Source: Chara braunii
Taxonomy: Eukaryota; Streptophyta; Charophyceae; Charales; Characeae
DNA: 23,307 nt
Direction of reading: 5' to 3'
Assembly (NCBI GenBank): GCA_003427395.1
Contig: BFEA01000073.1
Coordinates: 1,247,401-1,270,707 of the forward strand
Shown here: piece by piece, positions 9,760 to 18,924 of the stretch
How the letters are laid out: each line of letters begins with the position of its first letter
Numbering within the stretch: position 1 is the stretch's first letter
Translations under genes and position numbers: made by a program
The notes under the pieces: generated by a model
What the model saw: only the letters and a program-made list of their open reading frames with translations
What the model was told of the DNA's origin: nothing
The model's database searches: none

Positions 9760-9822
9760 GAGTAACGGGTGACTCCAACGGTGACTCTAAAGGACATTTT
9801 GAAGACACCGTTCAAAGCGCTG
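9760..9822. repeat. Right arm of the 63-bp inverted repeat
   Basis: This is the partner of 9591-9653 (61 of 63 matches). The arm carries the first coding residues of the following pseudogene (TPTVTLKDILKTPFKALE). A transcript through both arms could fold into a long hairpin. The loop holds a further small palindrome, CCTTAAGG, at 9693-9700. Confidence 0.92.
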
Positions 9823-10345
9823 GAGTGGCTGCCAACCTCTGTCAATAGAGATGACAAAGTTTACAAGAACATGGAACGGAACCCGGCCACATTATGTCAA
9901 TTCCTGGAGCTCTTAGCAAGAAACGAGAAGGAGTTGTCTTCCTTGGAAAACCACATGCGCAGGTGGTCTGGTCTGTCCTTAAGAGTGACCACCATGTTAT
10001 TGCTCTAGAAGGGGACACGAAGATGCTAGAGTTCTTGAACGCATGTGTGAAGGGCGAGGTGAACTCTCGCGCAAATCACTGCGAGTTCGTTGTGGAGAAA
10101 AGACCACGGGAGTACAAGCCCGACAAAGATATGTTCCAACTCTCAGAAAGGAAAAGGAACAAGATCTATCGATTTTTGTTCCTTGACCAAAGACCGAAGG
10201 AGGCGAAGGACCCCTAGTACCAAGAACATATGGAACTTGTACTCAAGAAGTTGGATGACTATCACAAAGCAGACAGGAAAAACGCCATCGTCTTCCTCGA
10301 TAGGCTGCAGACAATGTACATACTCTTCGTCGTGACTGCGGGGAT
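9766..10345 (+). pseudogene. Decayed gene, 5' part: possible DNA-methylase-like segment
   Basis: The family is not recognised with certainty. The coding line starts in the right arm of the inverted repeat, runs in one frame to about 9900, shifts to another frame to 10217 (TAG at 10215) and continues to about 10340. The distinctive part is VVFLGKPHAQVVWSVLKSD followed by HHVIALEGD (about 9925-10010). A hydrophobic strand, a Gly turn, a helix, and a second strand ending in an acidic residue recall the SAM-binding end of N6-adenine/N4-cytosine DNA methylases, where the pattern is Phe-x-Gly-x-Gly. Here the second Gly position is Pro. A charged segment follows (FQLSERKRNKIYRFLFLD). The methylase reading is a weak inference. 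Confidence 0.4.
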
Positions 10346-11050
10346 ACGTAGTTGACGTTCGCAAATTACAAGGCGCTCATATCCGAGGAAGATGATGACA
10401 ACTTTGATGCTAATGCATCCGATGAGGAGAGCTCCATGGAAAGCATCGACTTGTCTCCGGAATCAACGACCGTGTCACCAACCCTTGCTTCTGCATCATC
10501 CCTTTCGTCTGGCCCTGGCAGTCATGGCTCTCCTGCAACAACTTCGCCGGTAGTGGTGACTCTGTCGGGAGCCTTTTCTAGGCTGCTTGGTGTCCTTGCG
10601 CCACTGAAAGAGCTTCGGCTAGGAGACATCATCCCGCTGTCAGACCCGTCATAGGGGGATGACGAGCGTCATTTGATTGTGAAGCAATATCGGAGTAACA
10701 TGGAAGCGGAATGGGGCCACCACGTCGTTTGGCATTTCAGGATTTTGCAGCTGGCAAGGAAAAAAGGCGAGTGGGTGTATGCGGTTTCCGAAATGAGCAA
10801 ATGGATGATTGTTCCCCAGATGGACAAAGCAAGGTTTGAGGATGTGGCAAAGCTTGAAGTTCTTGAACATCGCCTTTCTCAAAATCCGGGATGCACACTA
10901 CGTGAGCCTGAAGTGTTGAAAGCAGCCAACGACTTGTACGACTTCTTACGGGCTAAAAATTGGCTTAACTCAGCGCATTCATGTATGTCTTACAACCAAG
11001 TCCCTCTTTTGGTCTTGTGGCTGGGAAGCTGTTGCCGCCACAATCATCGG
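10346..11050 (+). pseudogene. Decayed gene, middle part: acidic linker and Trp-rich conserved segment
   Basis: This part is in one frame from about 10346 to 11000 with a single TAG at 10652. It begins with an acidic Asp/Glu/Ser-rich linker (SEEDDDNFDANASDEE) and a Ser/Thr/Pro-rich stretch. From about 10655 a compact segment rich in Trp, Arg and Lys follows: EWGHHVVWHFRILQLARKK, then EMSKWMIVPQMDKARFEDVAKLE, ending in LYDFLRAKNWLNS. The composition looks like a folded domain, perhaps nucleic-acid or protein binding, but I do not recognise it. It appears to belong to the same ancestral protein as the segment upstream, since spacing and strand agree and no promoter or terminus separates them. 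Confidence 0.45.
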
Positions 11051-11520
11051 CCGTTGCGAAAGGCAGCCCTGCAGCTGGGGGCAGGGGCGGAGGACCGGAT
11101 TCCCCTTCGGGGGTGGTAGCCCTGCGGCAGGAGGCGGAGGCAGGGGACCGGGTTCCCCTTCGGGGGGTGGTAGCCCTGCGGCGGGAGGCGGAGGTGGGGG
11201 ACCAGGTTCCCCTTCGGGGCGTGGTAGCCCTGCTGTGGGAGGCGGAGGTGGGGGACCGGGTTCCCCAACGGGTGGTGGTGCACGCGAATCAAACAATGGA
11301 AGTGGCCAAAGTGGATCGCAAAGTCTGACAAGAGGTGGTGGAACAAAACGTGTCGGTGCAGGGGGTGGTCGAGAATCCTTAAGGACACCGTCTGCTGATA
11401 GATCATCTCCTTCGAAGTGCGGCTGTAGCCGCTCATTGGAGGTTTTAAATATAACGATCCCTCCGGTTCGAGTGGACTCTTCGGTAACAGACCATCCTAC
11501 CCTCAAGTGTGGCTTTGCTC
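11051..11520 (+). pseudogene. Decayed gene, Gly/Pro/Ser repeat region
   Basis: This continues the same strand. The frame starting near 10981 enters the repeat as KGSPAAGG, and a one-base deficit in the first repeat unit moves the reading to the next frame. There it gives repeats of the type GGSPAAGGGGGGPGSPSG. After the repeats come Ser/Gly/Arg-rich sequence and a segment with ITIPPVRVDSSVTDHP near 11450-11500. Such Gly/Pro/Ser stretches are flexible linkers in many proteins. The run is broken at 11521 by a T-rich tract. Confidence 0.4.
11067..11281. repeat. 54-bp minisatellite, four units
   Basis: Unit starts are at 11067, 11120, 11174 and 11228. The second and third units are exactly 54 bp; the first is 53 because its G run in TTCGGGGGTGG is one base shorter than in the next unit. 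Each unit reads CCCTGC, then a G/A-rich part, then TTCCCC and GGTGGT. As 54 is a multiple of three, copy number changes would preserve frame. Confidence 0.9.
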
Positions 11521-11545
11521 TTTTTTTTTTCTTTTTTCTTTTTTT
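11521..11545. repeat. T-rich tract interrupting the coding line
   Basis: A run of 25 bases with only two C. It encodes poly-Phe in a gene that is otherwise hydrophilic, and acidic again downstream. It may be a small insertion, for example a poly-A tail on the minus strand, or slippage. Confidence 0.55.
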
Positions 11546-12629
11546 AAGGGCCCAGTGCCCAAGGCTGATATTACCAATAAGAAGATTGAGGCCGGGGTGC
11601 TCACAGTCTAGCCGGAGTGACCAAACCGAACTTGCTGAGAACCGGGCTCAACATCCCTCATATGATGAAAATGGTTATGATGACGATGATGATGATAATG
11701 ATGATGATGATGATGATGATGAAGGCTTCGGTGAATGAGGAATGTACATGGGACTGTAACATACTCTGCACTGGCGCTCGTCGGGAGGGAGTTGTTGTCA
11801 TGCAGATGAACTCAGTCGGTAGCTGCACTTCGCCTCGAGAGACCGGCTCGCCTCTCGATGGCGGTCATGAAATGGAAGTGGGCTCGACAGATACTGAGCT
11901 GGAGGCCGACTTGGAAAGTGAAGAACGTGAGAAAGAATAAGGGAGTGCTGGTTCTGCTGATACTTCCGACGAATTTGGGAAGTTGTACATTGGGGTCACC
12001 CCTGGTCAGCCTTTTCACAGCGACGCCGAGGACAAGACAGTTGCCTTCGCTGAAGGGATGGAGAATATTGGATGTGTGTCTGCAGACGAAGGTTCTTTCC
12101 ATGCATTCTTGACGTGCAGCAAATGCAACCCTCTATGGCTGGTGATACTCTCCCGCACACGCCGCTGCAGATTCGCTTGGAGGAGGTTCTATACGAAGAC
12201 TTGCGGTCGCCACACGCCCGTGCGAAAGACATGGAGGTATCGACAAACGAGACAGGTGGTCCTGCCGAAGTCGATACCCAACCGAAGGCTGGCGCCAAGG
12301 TCGAGCCCCCGTCTCCATTCCCGCAAACCGTGTTGCTTACAACGGACGATGAAATGCTTGGCCCAATCAATGCTCGTCCGACTGTCTCGAGCGGCGAGAA
12401 GGAAGGATTATTGGACTTTTATGCGAGAGGCACCATGGCTTATAAAAGTGCTCCAATCGACATCCATCAAGAATCTAGGGGTGATGATAAGGGTGTCCCT
12501 ACACACGTGGACAACGCATCTGCAGCTGGTGGGAACATTGACACGGTTGAGCTGGATCCAAAGTCGATGACTCGTCTCCAAGCTACACGCCTACATACGC
12601 TGACGAAAACAGTGATTGCCTTGCACTGA
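11546..12629 (+). pseudogene. Decayed gene, 3' part: acidic tail segments
   Basis: The coding line holds a poly-Asp run (11678-11723), then an acidic stretch with EMEVGSTDTELEADLESEE before TAA at 11938. The same frame continues beyond it with FGKLYIGVTPGQPFHSD and AEGMENIGC. Near 12105 the frame changes, and an open run continues to the TGA at 12627 with PQTVLLTTDDEMLGP and LLDFYARGTMAYKSAP. The tail reads as long, acidic and probably disordered. No family is recognised. The end at 12629 lies only about 75 bp from the last recognisable RT codons of the minus-strand element, tail to tail. It could be a host gene, a captured gene, or the coding part of an unknown mobile element. Confidence 0.4.
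11678..11723. repeat. GAT trinucleotide microsatellite (poly-Asp)
   Basis: Near-perfect GAT/TGA repeats, with AAT and GAC interruptions, encode about 14 Asp with one Asn in one frame. The next frame reads poly-Met, a good example of a shadow. Confidence 0.9.
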
Positions 12630-12704
12630 CTTGCAGGCGCCGGGTGAACCTGACAAAGCAGGTAAACTTTAAACCGCTTCGCATTTCCGCTTCGCGGCAG
12701 CTGG

Positions 12705-13441
12705 GCGCCTTTGATCGGGTTCTCGTCGATGTAAGGTTCACATTTTTTCTGGGAACATGTCCCCTGCTACAACGAGCATCCTCCGTTGTGCTTCGGTCAC
12801 CACGTTTGTAAAGCCCATAGGGGTTACCTACATCTGCAACTGTCCTACGGGAGTATGCATTGCGGTGTATGGTCTGTCCCGAGCGTTCAACGGGCGAGAT
12901 GATTGTACCTTGAATACAAGTCTACCAGGGAGTAAATGCTCCGGCCGTCGTGGGATTATGCCAACAAGTCGGTCTGCGGTAGGGAACCGACATCCCTGAT
13001 GGTCACTGCATTCATTTTTTACAGATCTTGAATCCACCTCAGCGTCTTGTTGAACTTTTGAAAGACGAACCACCTCTTTGCATACGGAAATGCGGCAGGT
13101 TCTGCGACGAAGGAGTCCATTTTTGCTCTAAGTAGGTCCGTCACTTCTCTTGCTATCCCGAACTCGTAGGCCGGCCCTTTGTCATTCCAGCACTCATGCT
13201 CTACCGTGTGGATCCTAACTGGAGGGATTAGCTTCGCGTCTAACCGCCCTTTCATATGATCACTAAAGGCGAATCCCAGATGGAACTCTTGGCACGTCCT
13301 CTTGATTAGGAGGGTTTCTTCCTTTGTTAAAAATCCCTCTATTCCTATCTTCATGGTGTTAGCCACCTCATCCGGTATCCGATGTCCTTTCGTTGCTCGT
13401 CTTTCTCGGATTATTCGAAGAACCTCTTCTTCCTTTTTCAT
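12705..13441 (-). pseudogene. Truncated reverse transcriptase, minus strand
   Basis: The N-terminal half of a Ty3-like RT. It includes FLTKEETLLIKRTCQEFHLG, the entry motif PVRIHTVEHECW, and a fingers-palm part ending FNKTLRWIQDL at 13019. In another frame the catalytic first-Asp segment follows (SLVDLYSRYN, about 12900), then an MGFTN segment (about 12800). The catalytic box reads Tyr-Ile-Asp-Glu at 12722-12733, so the second Asp of the YxDD box is Glu. Homology ends about 20 bases further on. The truncation, the frame changes and the altered active site show a dead copy. Confidence 0.8.
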
Positions 13442-13538
13442 AGCCTCCTTCTTAGATGTCTCTAGTAGGATTGAGACCGGCTTAGCTTTCTTCCCTACTG
13501 GTTTCTAATTTTGAACACTTCCTTCCAGGATCTTTCTC

Positions 13539-14105
13539 CTAAAAAATGAACAGTCGGAATTGGCCTGTTGTCTCCACGATCCGCGGTTGAATACTGATTA
13601 CCTTTCCGTTCAAACAGTATCCCTTCCGTACTTCCTCTTCACATTTGGTCAGCGCCTTCGAGTCCACCCCTATTCTGTGATATCTGATAGCTTTGATGAG
13701 TTGTAGCAAGTCGGGGATTTCAAGCGCGACTTCTGATGTCTCCCTCTGCACCTCTTTCAGCTTGGGCAGACTATCCCCAAGTTCAACCTCCGATTCTCTT
13801 TCCACTACCATGACCCCTAAGACCTCGTCCTCCTGTCTCCTCTTCTTCTGAGGCAGACCCATCTTGATCCATTCTTTCTTGTTGAATGCCTCATCAATCA
13901 TGATTTCTACCCTTTCTCTCATTCCCTCCATTCGAGCGAAAGCCCCCTTTCGAGCACTATCTTCGAACGAAGGCGACCATGTCGCCAATTTTCCCTTAGG
14001 AGGGTCTTCTCCGGTCCCGATGAGTCGGAGAAGCTCCCCACGACCAGTTACTGGGTCCTCTAAGACTACCATGTACGTCCCGTCATGCAGATGCATCCCT
14101 ATCAT
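13539..14105 (-). pseudogene. Protease-RT linker of the minus-strand element
   Basis: This is in frame with the protease across one stop. It starts with MHLHDGTYMVVLEDPVTGR, a beta-hairpin-like tail resembling the one after the protease of the plus-strand element (INKHDGTMFLALCDPVCG). It continues into a charged, helix-rich linker. No enzyme motif is seen. It ends at a stop near 13539, before the RT frame. Confidence 0.6.
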
Positions 14106-14110
14106 TTATA

Positions 14111-14669
14111 CACTGGTGCACCATGGTCTCCCAAGGATTATGTCGTGGTCCATCTCGTCGAATACGGTCATTCGTTAAAAGGACCAGATCGACTCCCGGA
14201 CGCCTGCCTTGACTGCACATTTGGTCATGTATCCTGAAAACGGGATCTCGCCACCGGCCCCTCGGATGGTCCCTATTACTTCCTTGTTAACTGCGCAACC
14301 AGTAACTGTTGCGAAATTTCTCCTTATAAGTGTGATTTCCCCACCTCCATCTACTAGAGCGTCGGTGTGATGAGTCCCGATCTGCACTTTTAGCTTTCCT
14401 ACGGACAACGCATGGAAACTAAGCTTCGTCCCGGGTGGAGCTCTCATGACTTCCCCGCCTTCACGATCTGGTAAGTTCGGGTGGATGTCTGCGAAAGCCT
14501 TTTTTAGATCCTTCAAATCTCCAGGAATTCTTTGAAGGTTAGCGACTTCTTGCGGAGTTTCGTCCTCATTTTCCTCTTCCTGTGATTCCGGATTTTTATC
14601 TTCCTCCACTCGCCGACGAGTCAATAGTTCTCTGAGCTCTTTAAGCAGTCTGGGGCTTGCTTGCAACAT
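14111..14669 (-). pseudogene. Retropepsin-like protease pseudogene, minus strand
   Basis: A charged N-terminal part (RRRVEEDKNPESQEEENED) is followed by the protease core. The active-site strand reads ALVDGGGEITLI with Asp-Gly-Gly at 14343-14351, where the family has Asp-Ser/Thr-Gly. The end of the fold is visible as DIILGRPW near 14120-14145, the usual hydrophobic-Gly turn. Two in-frame stops occur near 14175 and 14106 but no frame change, so the following linker belongs to the same polyprotein. Confidence 0.72.
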
Positions 14670-14709
14670 GGTCTGAAAGGATACTTAGACCATGGTTCCT
14701 AGTAACTTA

Positions 14710-15145
14710 CTAAAGAGTGTCGTCGATCTCCGGCATGGTTAGAATCGGAATTTGATACCTAAACTTTTTCTTTGCAGTGGTGACCTTGTCCGTACGCTGC
14801 TCTTCCCTAGGTTTTCCATAAACTTTTTCCGGTTCCCCGGTTTCAGGCTCCGCTTGGGCTGTGGTGCCTCCAGCAACCTCCTCCATCATTGTATCACAAA
14901 TGACTCTTCTCCCTGACGTTCCAAGTTTAGTAGTCGCGTTCACCCTATCGCACCCGTCACTTTCTAGGATAAAGTTAACCTGTGGTCCGAGCCCTCGGGG
15001 CTGATCCCAGACGATTTCGGCTACTGGTTCGGCCTCTACTACTGCTATGTCTAGGTCGTTGAGAACAAAAAACGGCACGCCGCATTCCTCCGGGCGAGTT
15101 CCAATTCACTCGCTCCCCCCGAGGACCAAATATTTCCGTTTTTAG
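14710..15145 (-). pseudogene. Gag-Pol linker of the minus-strand element
   Basis: This continues from the Gag C-terminus after a stop and a frame change. The segment VLNDLDIAVVEAEPVAEIVW and the following acidic and basic stretches (TMMEEVAGGTTAQAEPE) lie between Gag and protease and end at a stop near 14710. No catalytic motif is seen. Its role is inferred only from position. Confidence 0.55.
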
Positions 15146-16736
15146 TTACCTGGTGCACCTCTTTCTCATGATGTCGTGGTTGAGCTTCGGGCAAGCTCGC
15201 ACAAATTGTCCAACCATCGTGCAGTATCTGCAATGCTCATTTGCGGGGTCCCTCCGATTAAACCCTCGGTTGGCCACTCTTGCTGGGACGACGACTTCTT
15301 GGGGAGGGAGGGAGGGTCGGGATACTTGCGCCTGCATTACTGTTAGCGCATTCTCCACCCTCTCTATCTTATTTTCGACTCCGTGCACTCGCTCATGTAG
15401 GCTTTCGATCCCCCTTTTCACCTTATCCCCTGTCTTACCGGTTAAATCTACGACTTCTCCTTCCTTAAGCAAGACCAATGACTCGGTTACTACCGTTTTC
15501 TCGGCAAGGTCTGTTACCGTACTGAAATCAACATCCCTTGTATCCACGAATTTGCTCGCCTGTTGGTATGCTGACAAAATTTTGTCCTTATCGAACTTAG
15601 AGAACTGCCTGAGGAAATACTTGCTTATTATTCGGTCCGTTACCCCGAGGATCCTTAGCGCCACCAGGGTGAATTCTCTCAGGAAGTGATTGTATGTGGC
15701 GAAGTTCCTACTTTGTACTCCCGCTAATTCGACTTCTGTTGCCATCTTTTCTGTCGCCAAATACTTCCTCATCATCACATCCCGGTTCTCCTTCCAAGAC
15801 CTGCTCGCGGCAACGATAGTTATTATCTGTCGTCCTAGGCTCAGCGACACATGCTGTCCTAGGTGATCCATCTTTTCCTCTTCACTCCATTTCAGTAACG
15901 CAGCCAGGTTCCCGTAGTCCATTAGGAAACTAATTATGTTTGCCCCGTCAAACGTCAACTGTTTCTTAACGTCCGCGAGGTACCCTTGGTTTTTGTTTAG
16001 TGCTCGTGTGAGGGATGACACCGTCTTCCTTGGGCCACCCTCTGGGCTGCTGGTCTCGCCCTCCGTGCTAGTTTTCTGCCCCTCCTTGCTGGCACTTTGT
16101 CCTTCTCTGGGTTTTGCAGTCCCCTCCGGATCAAACCATCCCAATACCCTTTCCCTAAGGCTCCAGAGTCCCTCGCACCCCCGCAAAACTATCGGCGCAA
16201 TCGGCAGACGGCTGACCCTGCTCTCGATGGCTGGCGGATTTGTAGCTTTTTCCACTTCTATTCAAAAAGAGTTCTCCCTCTCTTTCCTTCTCTTGCTGAG
16301 TGTTCCTCTGCGATCACTATCCTTACCTCCCTGCCGGATTCCGTCTCGGTCGGCCTTCCCTCTTTCCAATTTCCTCAAATAGTCTTGCCTTGTACTCCGC
16401 GGTTCTCTTTTCTCTCTCTGCTGGTTTGCGCCTTGAGTCTGTGATTCTCACCTTTTTTGACACAGCTCCATCTGAATTACGTGGGCTCGATCTCTCTTTA
16501 TTTCTACCCTCCATGGTTTTATGGGTCCCTTGTTTGCTTCCCCCGACTTTTCCTGAGCTTTCTTCTGAGGAGATTTCTTTCCTGTTCCCCATGGTTCTAT
16601 CTGGGTTTTTCGATTCTCTGTCCTTCTCACCCCCTTCGCTTTGTATGGCGCTGCCTCCTATGCCCGGTCCTCCCTCGCTTCTACGATTACCTGTCTCATC
16701 TCTCGTTGCCATCTTGCCTAGATCTGCATAAACCAA
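15146..16736 (-). pseudogene. gag: Gag pseudogene of the minus-strand element
   Basis: The likely start is the Met at about 16710 (MATRDETG). The first ~130 residues are charged, Glu/Lys/Arg/Gly-rich and probably disordered, and end at a stop near 16323. A frame change then leads into a 369-codon run from 16255 to 15146. That run contains a capsid-like domain (LTFDGANIISFLMDYGNLAA, then helices to about residue 260), a predicted coiled coil (LHERVHGVENKIERVENAL) and a zinc knuckle at 15191-15232. The knuckle reads CRYCTMVGQFVRAC: the His expected at the ninth position is Gln (codon at 15206-15208), a one-base change. Metal binding should be impaired. Confidence 0.78.
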
Positions 16737-17463
16737 GGGATTCCTCGGGACACAGGCAGCTCGAGACTTTTAGGTTCCGTAGGCCCTAGTCCTTTCGGTT
16801 TACCTTATTCAAAAAGTAGTCCCCCCCCTTTTCTATCCTCTGATTGTTTTCCCGAAAAGAGTCCGTAACCGGCCTGGTTCTCTATCGAGCTAAGGAACAG
16901 AACTCAGTTCCTCTTTTGACAAGCTCGTTTAAAGTGTTTCAGTTTGCTGCACCGGGTGCGCAGGAGTTCCGGCTGGGCACTCCATCAGGGAGGGTCCCCG
17001 GTGAGCATTTCTTTTATCGGTTTTGAAAGGGGTTCTCAACCTTTCTTGTCATGGCGATTATCGCGGATCTATCCCCGCATGGGTTCGCACAGAATGTGAG
17101 TTCGGATATTATTACTTTCTGATCAGCACAGACGCACCAGTAGCAGAATATTTTCTTAGGGATCGATCATTTGTTCGGTATTCAGAAATGCCCATACTTC
17201 GCCACGCACGGTTGGGTAGGGCTCGCATCTGCTATGGTCGACCCGCCTTGGCCGAGCGTACCCCCTCCCTACTTCCCAGTCCTCGTGCTTTTACCGTCCC
17301 TTCCCCGTTTCACCGCGGAGTATTTGACTATCTGGGTCTGACGGTCCTTTCCCATTTCCATCGGGAAGCCCCTATATGTAATAGAGTATACTTTATTTGC
17401 CATACTGGCTCGCTCCCTAGCGCTAGTCCTGCTCCCGTTCCTGTGGCCCTTCCATTTCAGTAG
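16737..17463. other. Unexplained spacer between two divergent retroelements
   Basis: No recognisable domain. The minus-strand element should have its leader and 5' LTR here, but I could not define them. On the minus strand a purine run (AAAAGGGGGGGGA, 16820-16835) resembles a polypurine tract. A plus-strand frame from 17005 to 17460 is open and in the same frame as the element that follows, separated from it by one TAG at 17461. It may be coding, but its sequence has no family features. Confidence 0.4.
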
Positions 17464-18924
17464 GCTCCTTGGACAGTTGAGCTACCCCTTCTAGATAGCT
17501 CTCTCCCATCTCAATTTCTCTCTGAATTATATGCTCGGATTCTGCGTAGGCTAACAGGAGAATTACCATTGGTGTACCTTATCGATTCAGGCCCAGGGGC
17601 ACAAGGCGGGTTTGGAAACCTGCCCGGAGTGACTGTCACGGCGCCAACTCCTAGGTCTGGGATGACCTTCAGACCGCCGTCAAGAGCAAGAAGGGCAGCT
17701 TTGGCAGCACGCACTAGATCGAAGGGAGCGCCCGACTCAAGCCAGCCCACTCAGGATAACCCGGGACCCAGTGGCGAGAAAGAGACGGTAGAGATTCCAG
17801 AGGATGAGGAGGACGAGGATGAAAAGTTGAGGAAGGAAGAGGACAAGAAGGCTGAAGAGAGAGCCAAAAAGAGGGGCGCCAAAGCGAGCGCTGATAAAAA
17901 GCAGGAGGGGAAAAAAAGAAAGTATAAGGTCAGAATGGAGGAGGGGTTCGACGTGGAAGGAATGGTCGATCGACTCCTTGAAGGCCATAACGACCTAATG
18001 AACTTAAAAGAAATCCTCGCCTCCGCTCCGAAATTGAGGGACGAGCTGAAGGCTCGATTGTCCAGAAGAGCAAGTGTGCGCTTGGGGACCATTATCCCCA
18101 AGGAAGGTGAGTGGGCTGAGACAGGCACGAAGATGGACTGGAAGTCCGTAGCGTGCGTGTGCATAGAAGTGATGGTAAAGAGTAAGCCGTGCACCGCAAT
18201 GATAGACACGGGGGCGGAAATGAACCTCATGAAAGAGGAACGTGCGATTCGTCTGGGGATGAAGATCGATCGCTCCGACAATGGGGTCCTCATGGGGGCA
18301 AATAGCTGGTCTGTATTTATAGGGACTGCGTCAAGTGTGGTTGTCGAGATCGGCAGGGTAAAAGTAAGGAGTTACTTCTTTGTAATGCCAGATCTTGATT
18401 ACCCTGTAATGCCAGATCTTGATCACCCTATTCTGCTGGGCAGATCATTCCTAAGTAGGACTAAGACTCTCATCATTAACAAACATGATGGGACCATGTT
18501 CTTGGCACTTTGTGACCCTGTGTGTGGAAATTATGAGGTAATTACATGTAAGAACACAGGGCCACGAAGTATAAGGAATCGACCCAACCCCAACTCTTTT
18601 ACTATCGAAGAGTCAGAGGNAGAAAGGATGAGGATGGAAGGCAGAGAGTCTGAAGGAGATGATCCGTCAGAGGCTTTGACACTCAGCCTGGCAAACATAG
18701 GGGATGCTATGGACATAGTATCCACCTACGGAATGACAGACCCTGTGGCAGTAGAGGCCCTCAGGGAAAAGGTGATGGAGAGGAGAGGTGAATGTGAGGC
18801 AGAACTCGTATATCGAGTGCCTAGGAGGGTAGGTGGAACCGTAGGAGCACACCCCCAAACTGCAACTTGGCCTTTTTTAGGGGTAAGCTCAAGCAGGGTT
18901 CACAAAGGCGGTACAAAAGGGTAG
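17464..18924 (+). pseudogene. Gag-Pol linker and aspartic protease, plus strand
   Basis: The frame is open from just after TAG 17461. It begins with a Leu-rich segment, then LIDSGPGAQGGFGNLPG, a basic patch (RPPSRARRAALAARTRSKG) and a strongly charged stretch (EDEEDEDEKLRKEEDKK), probably disordered. The retropepsin domain follows. The catalytic triplet Asp-Thr-Gly is at 18205-18213 (CTAMIDTGAEMNLM), and the terminal ILLGRSF near 18430-18450 completes the fold. A 24-bp tandem duplication sits just before it. A tail with HDGTMFLALCDPV follows. One unresolved base lies at 18620. The frame ends with TAG at 18922, and the same frame continues into RT. The DTG and hydrophobic-Gly motifs make the call firm. 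Confidence 0.8.
18382..18429. repeat. 24-bp tandem duplication within the protease
   Basis: 18382-18405 (GTAATGCCAGATCTTGATTA plus CCCT) is repeated at 18406-18429 with one change (T to C). It duplicates eight codons (VMPDLDYP / VMPDLDHP) and keeps the frame. Confidence 0.93.

Larger units (their letters stand above)
12705..16736 (-). mobile_element. Decayed Ty3-like retroelement, minus strand, 3' truncated
   Basis: Read from high to low coordinates the order is Gag with a zinc knuckle, linker, retropepsin-like protease, linker, and the first half of RT. Similarity to the plus-strand element at 17464-19970 is visible in the RT (GFLT near the start, IHTV followed by HE, TLRW-QDL, NAVT-RD). 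The two are therefore relatives, but not copies of the same family. RT stops being recognisable near 12705, right after its catalytic box; RNase H and integrase are absent. Several frame changes and stops make it inactive. No LTR was found in the spacer upstream of Gag. Confidence 0.8.

Noticed and set aside
10979-11506. 175-codon minus-strand Pro-rich (extensin-like) frame
   Set aside because: It is the antisense of the Gly-rich minisatellite. The plus-strand reading fits the flanking coding line better, although I cannot fully exclude it.
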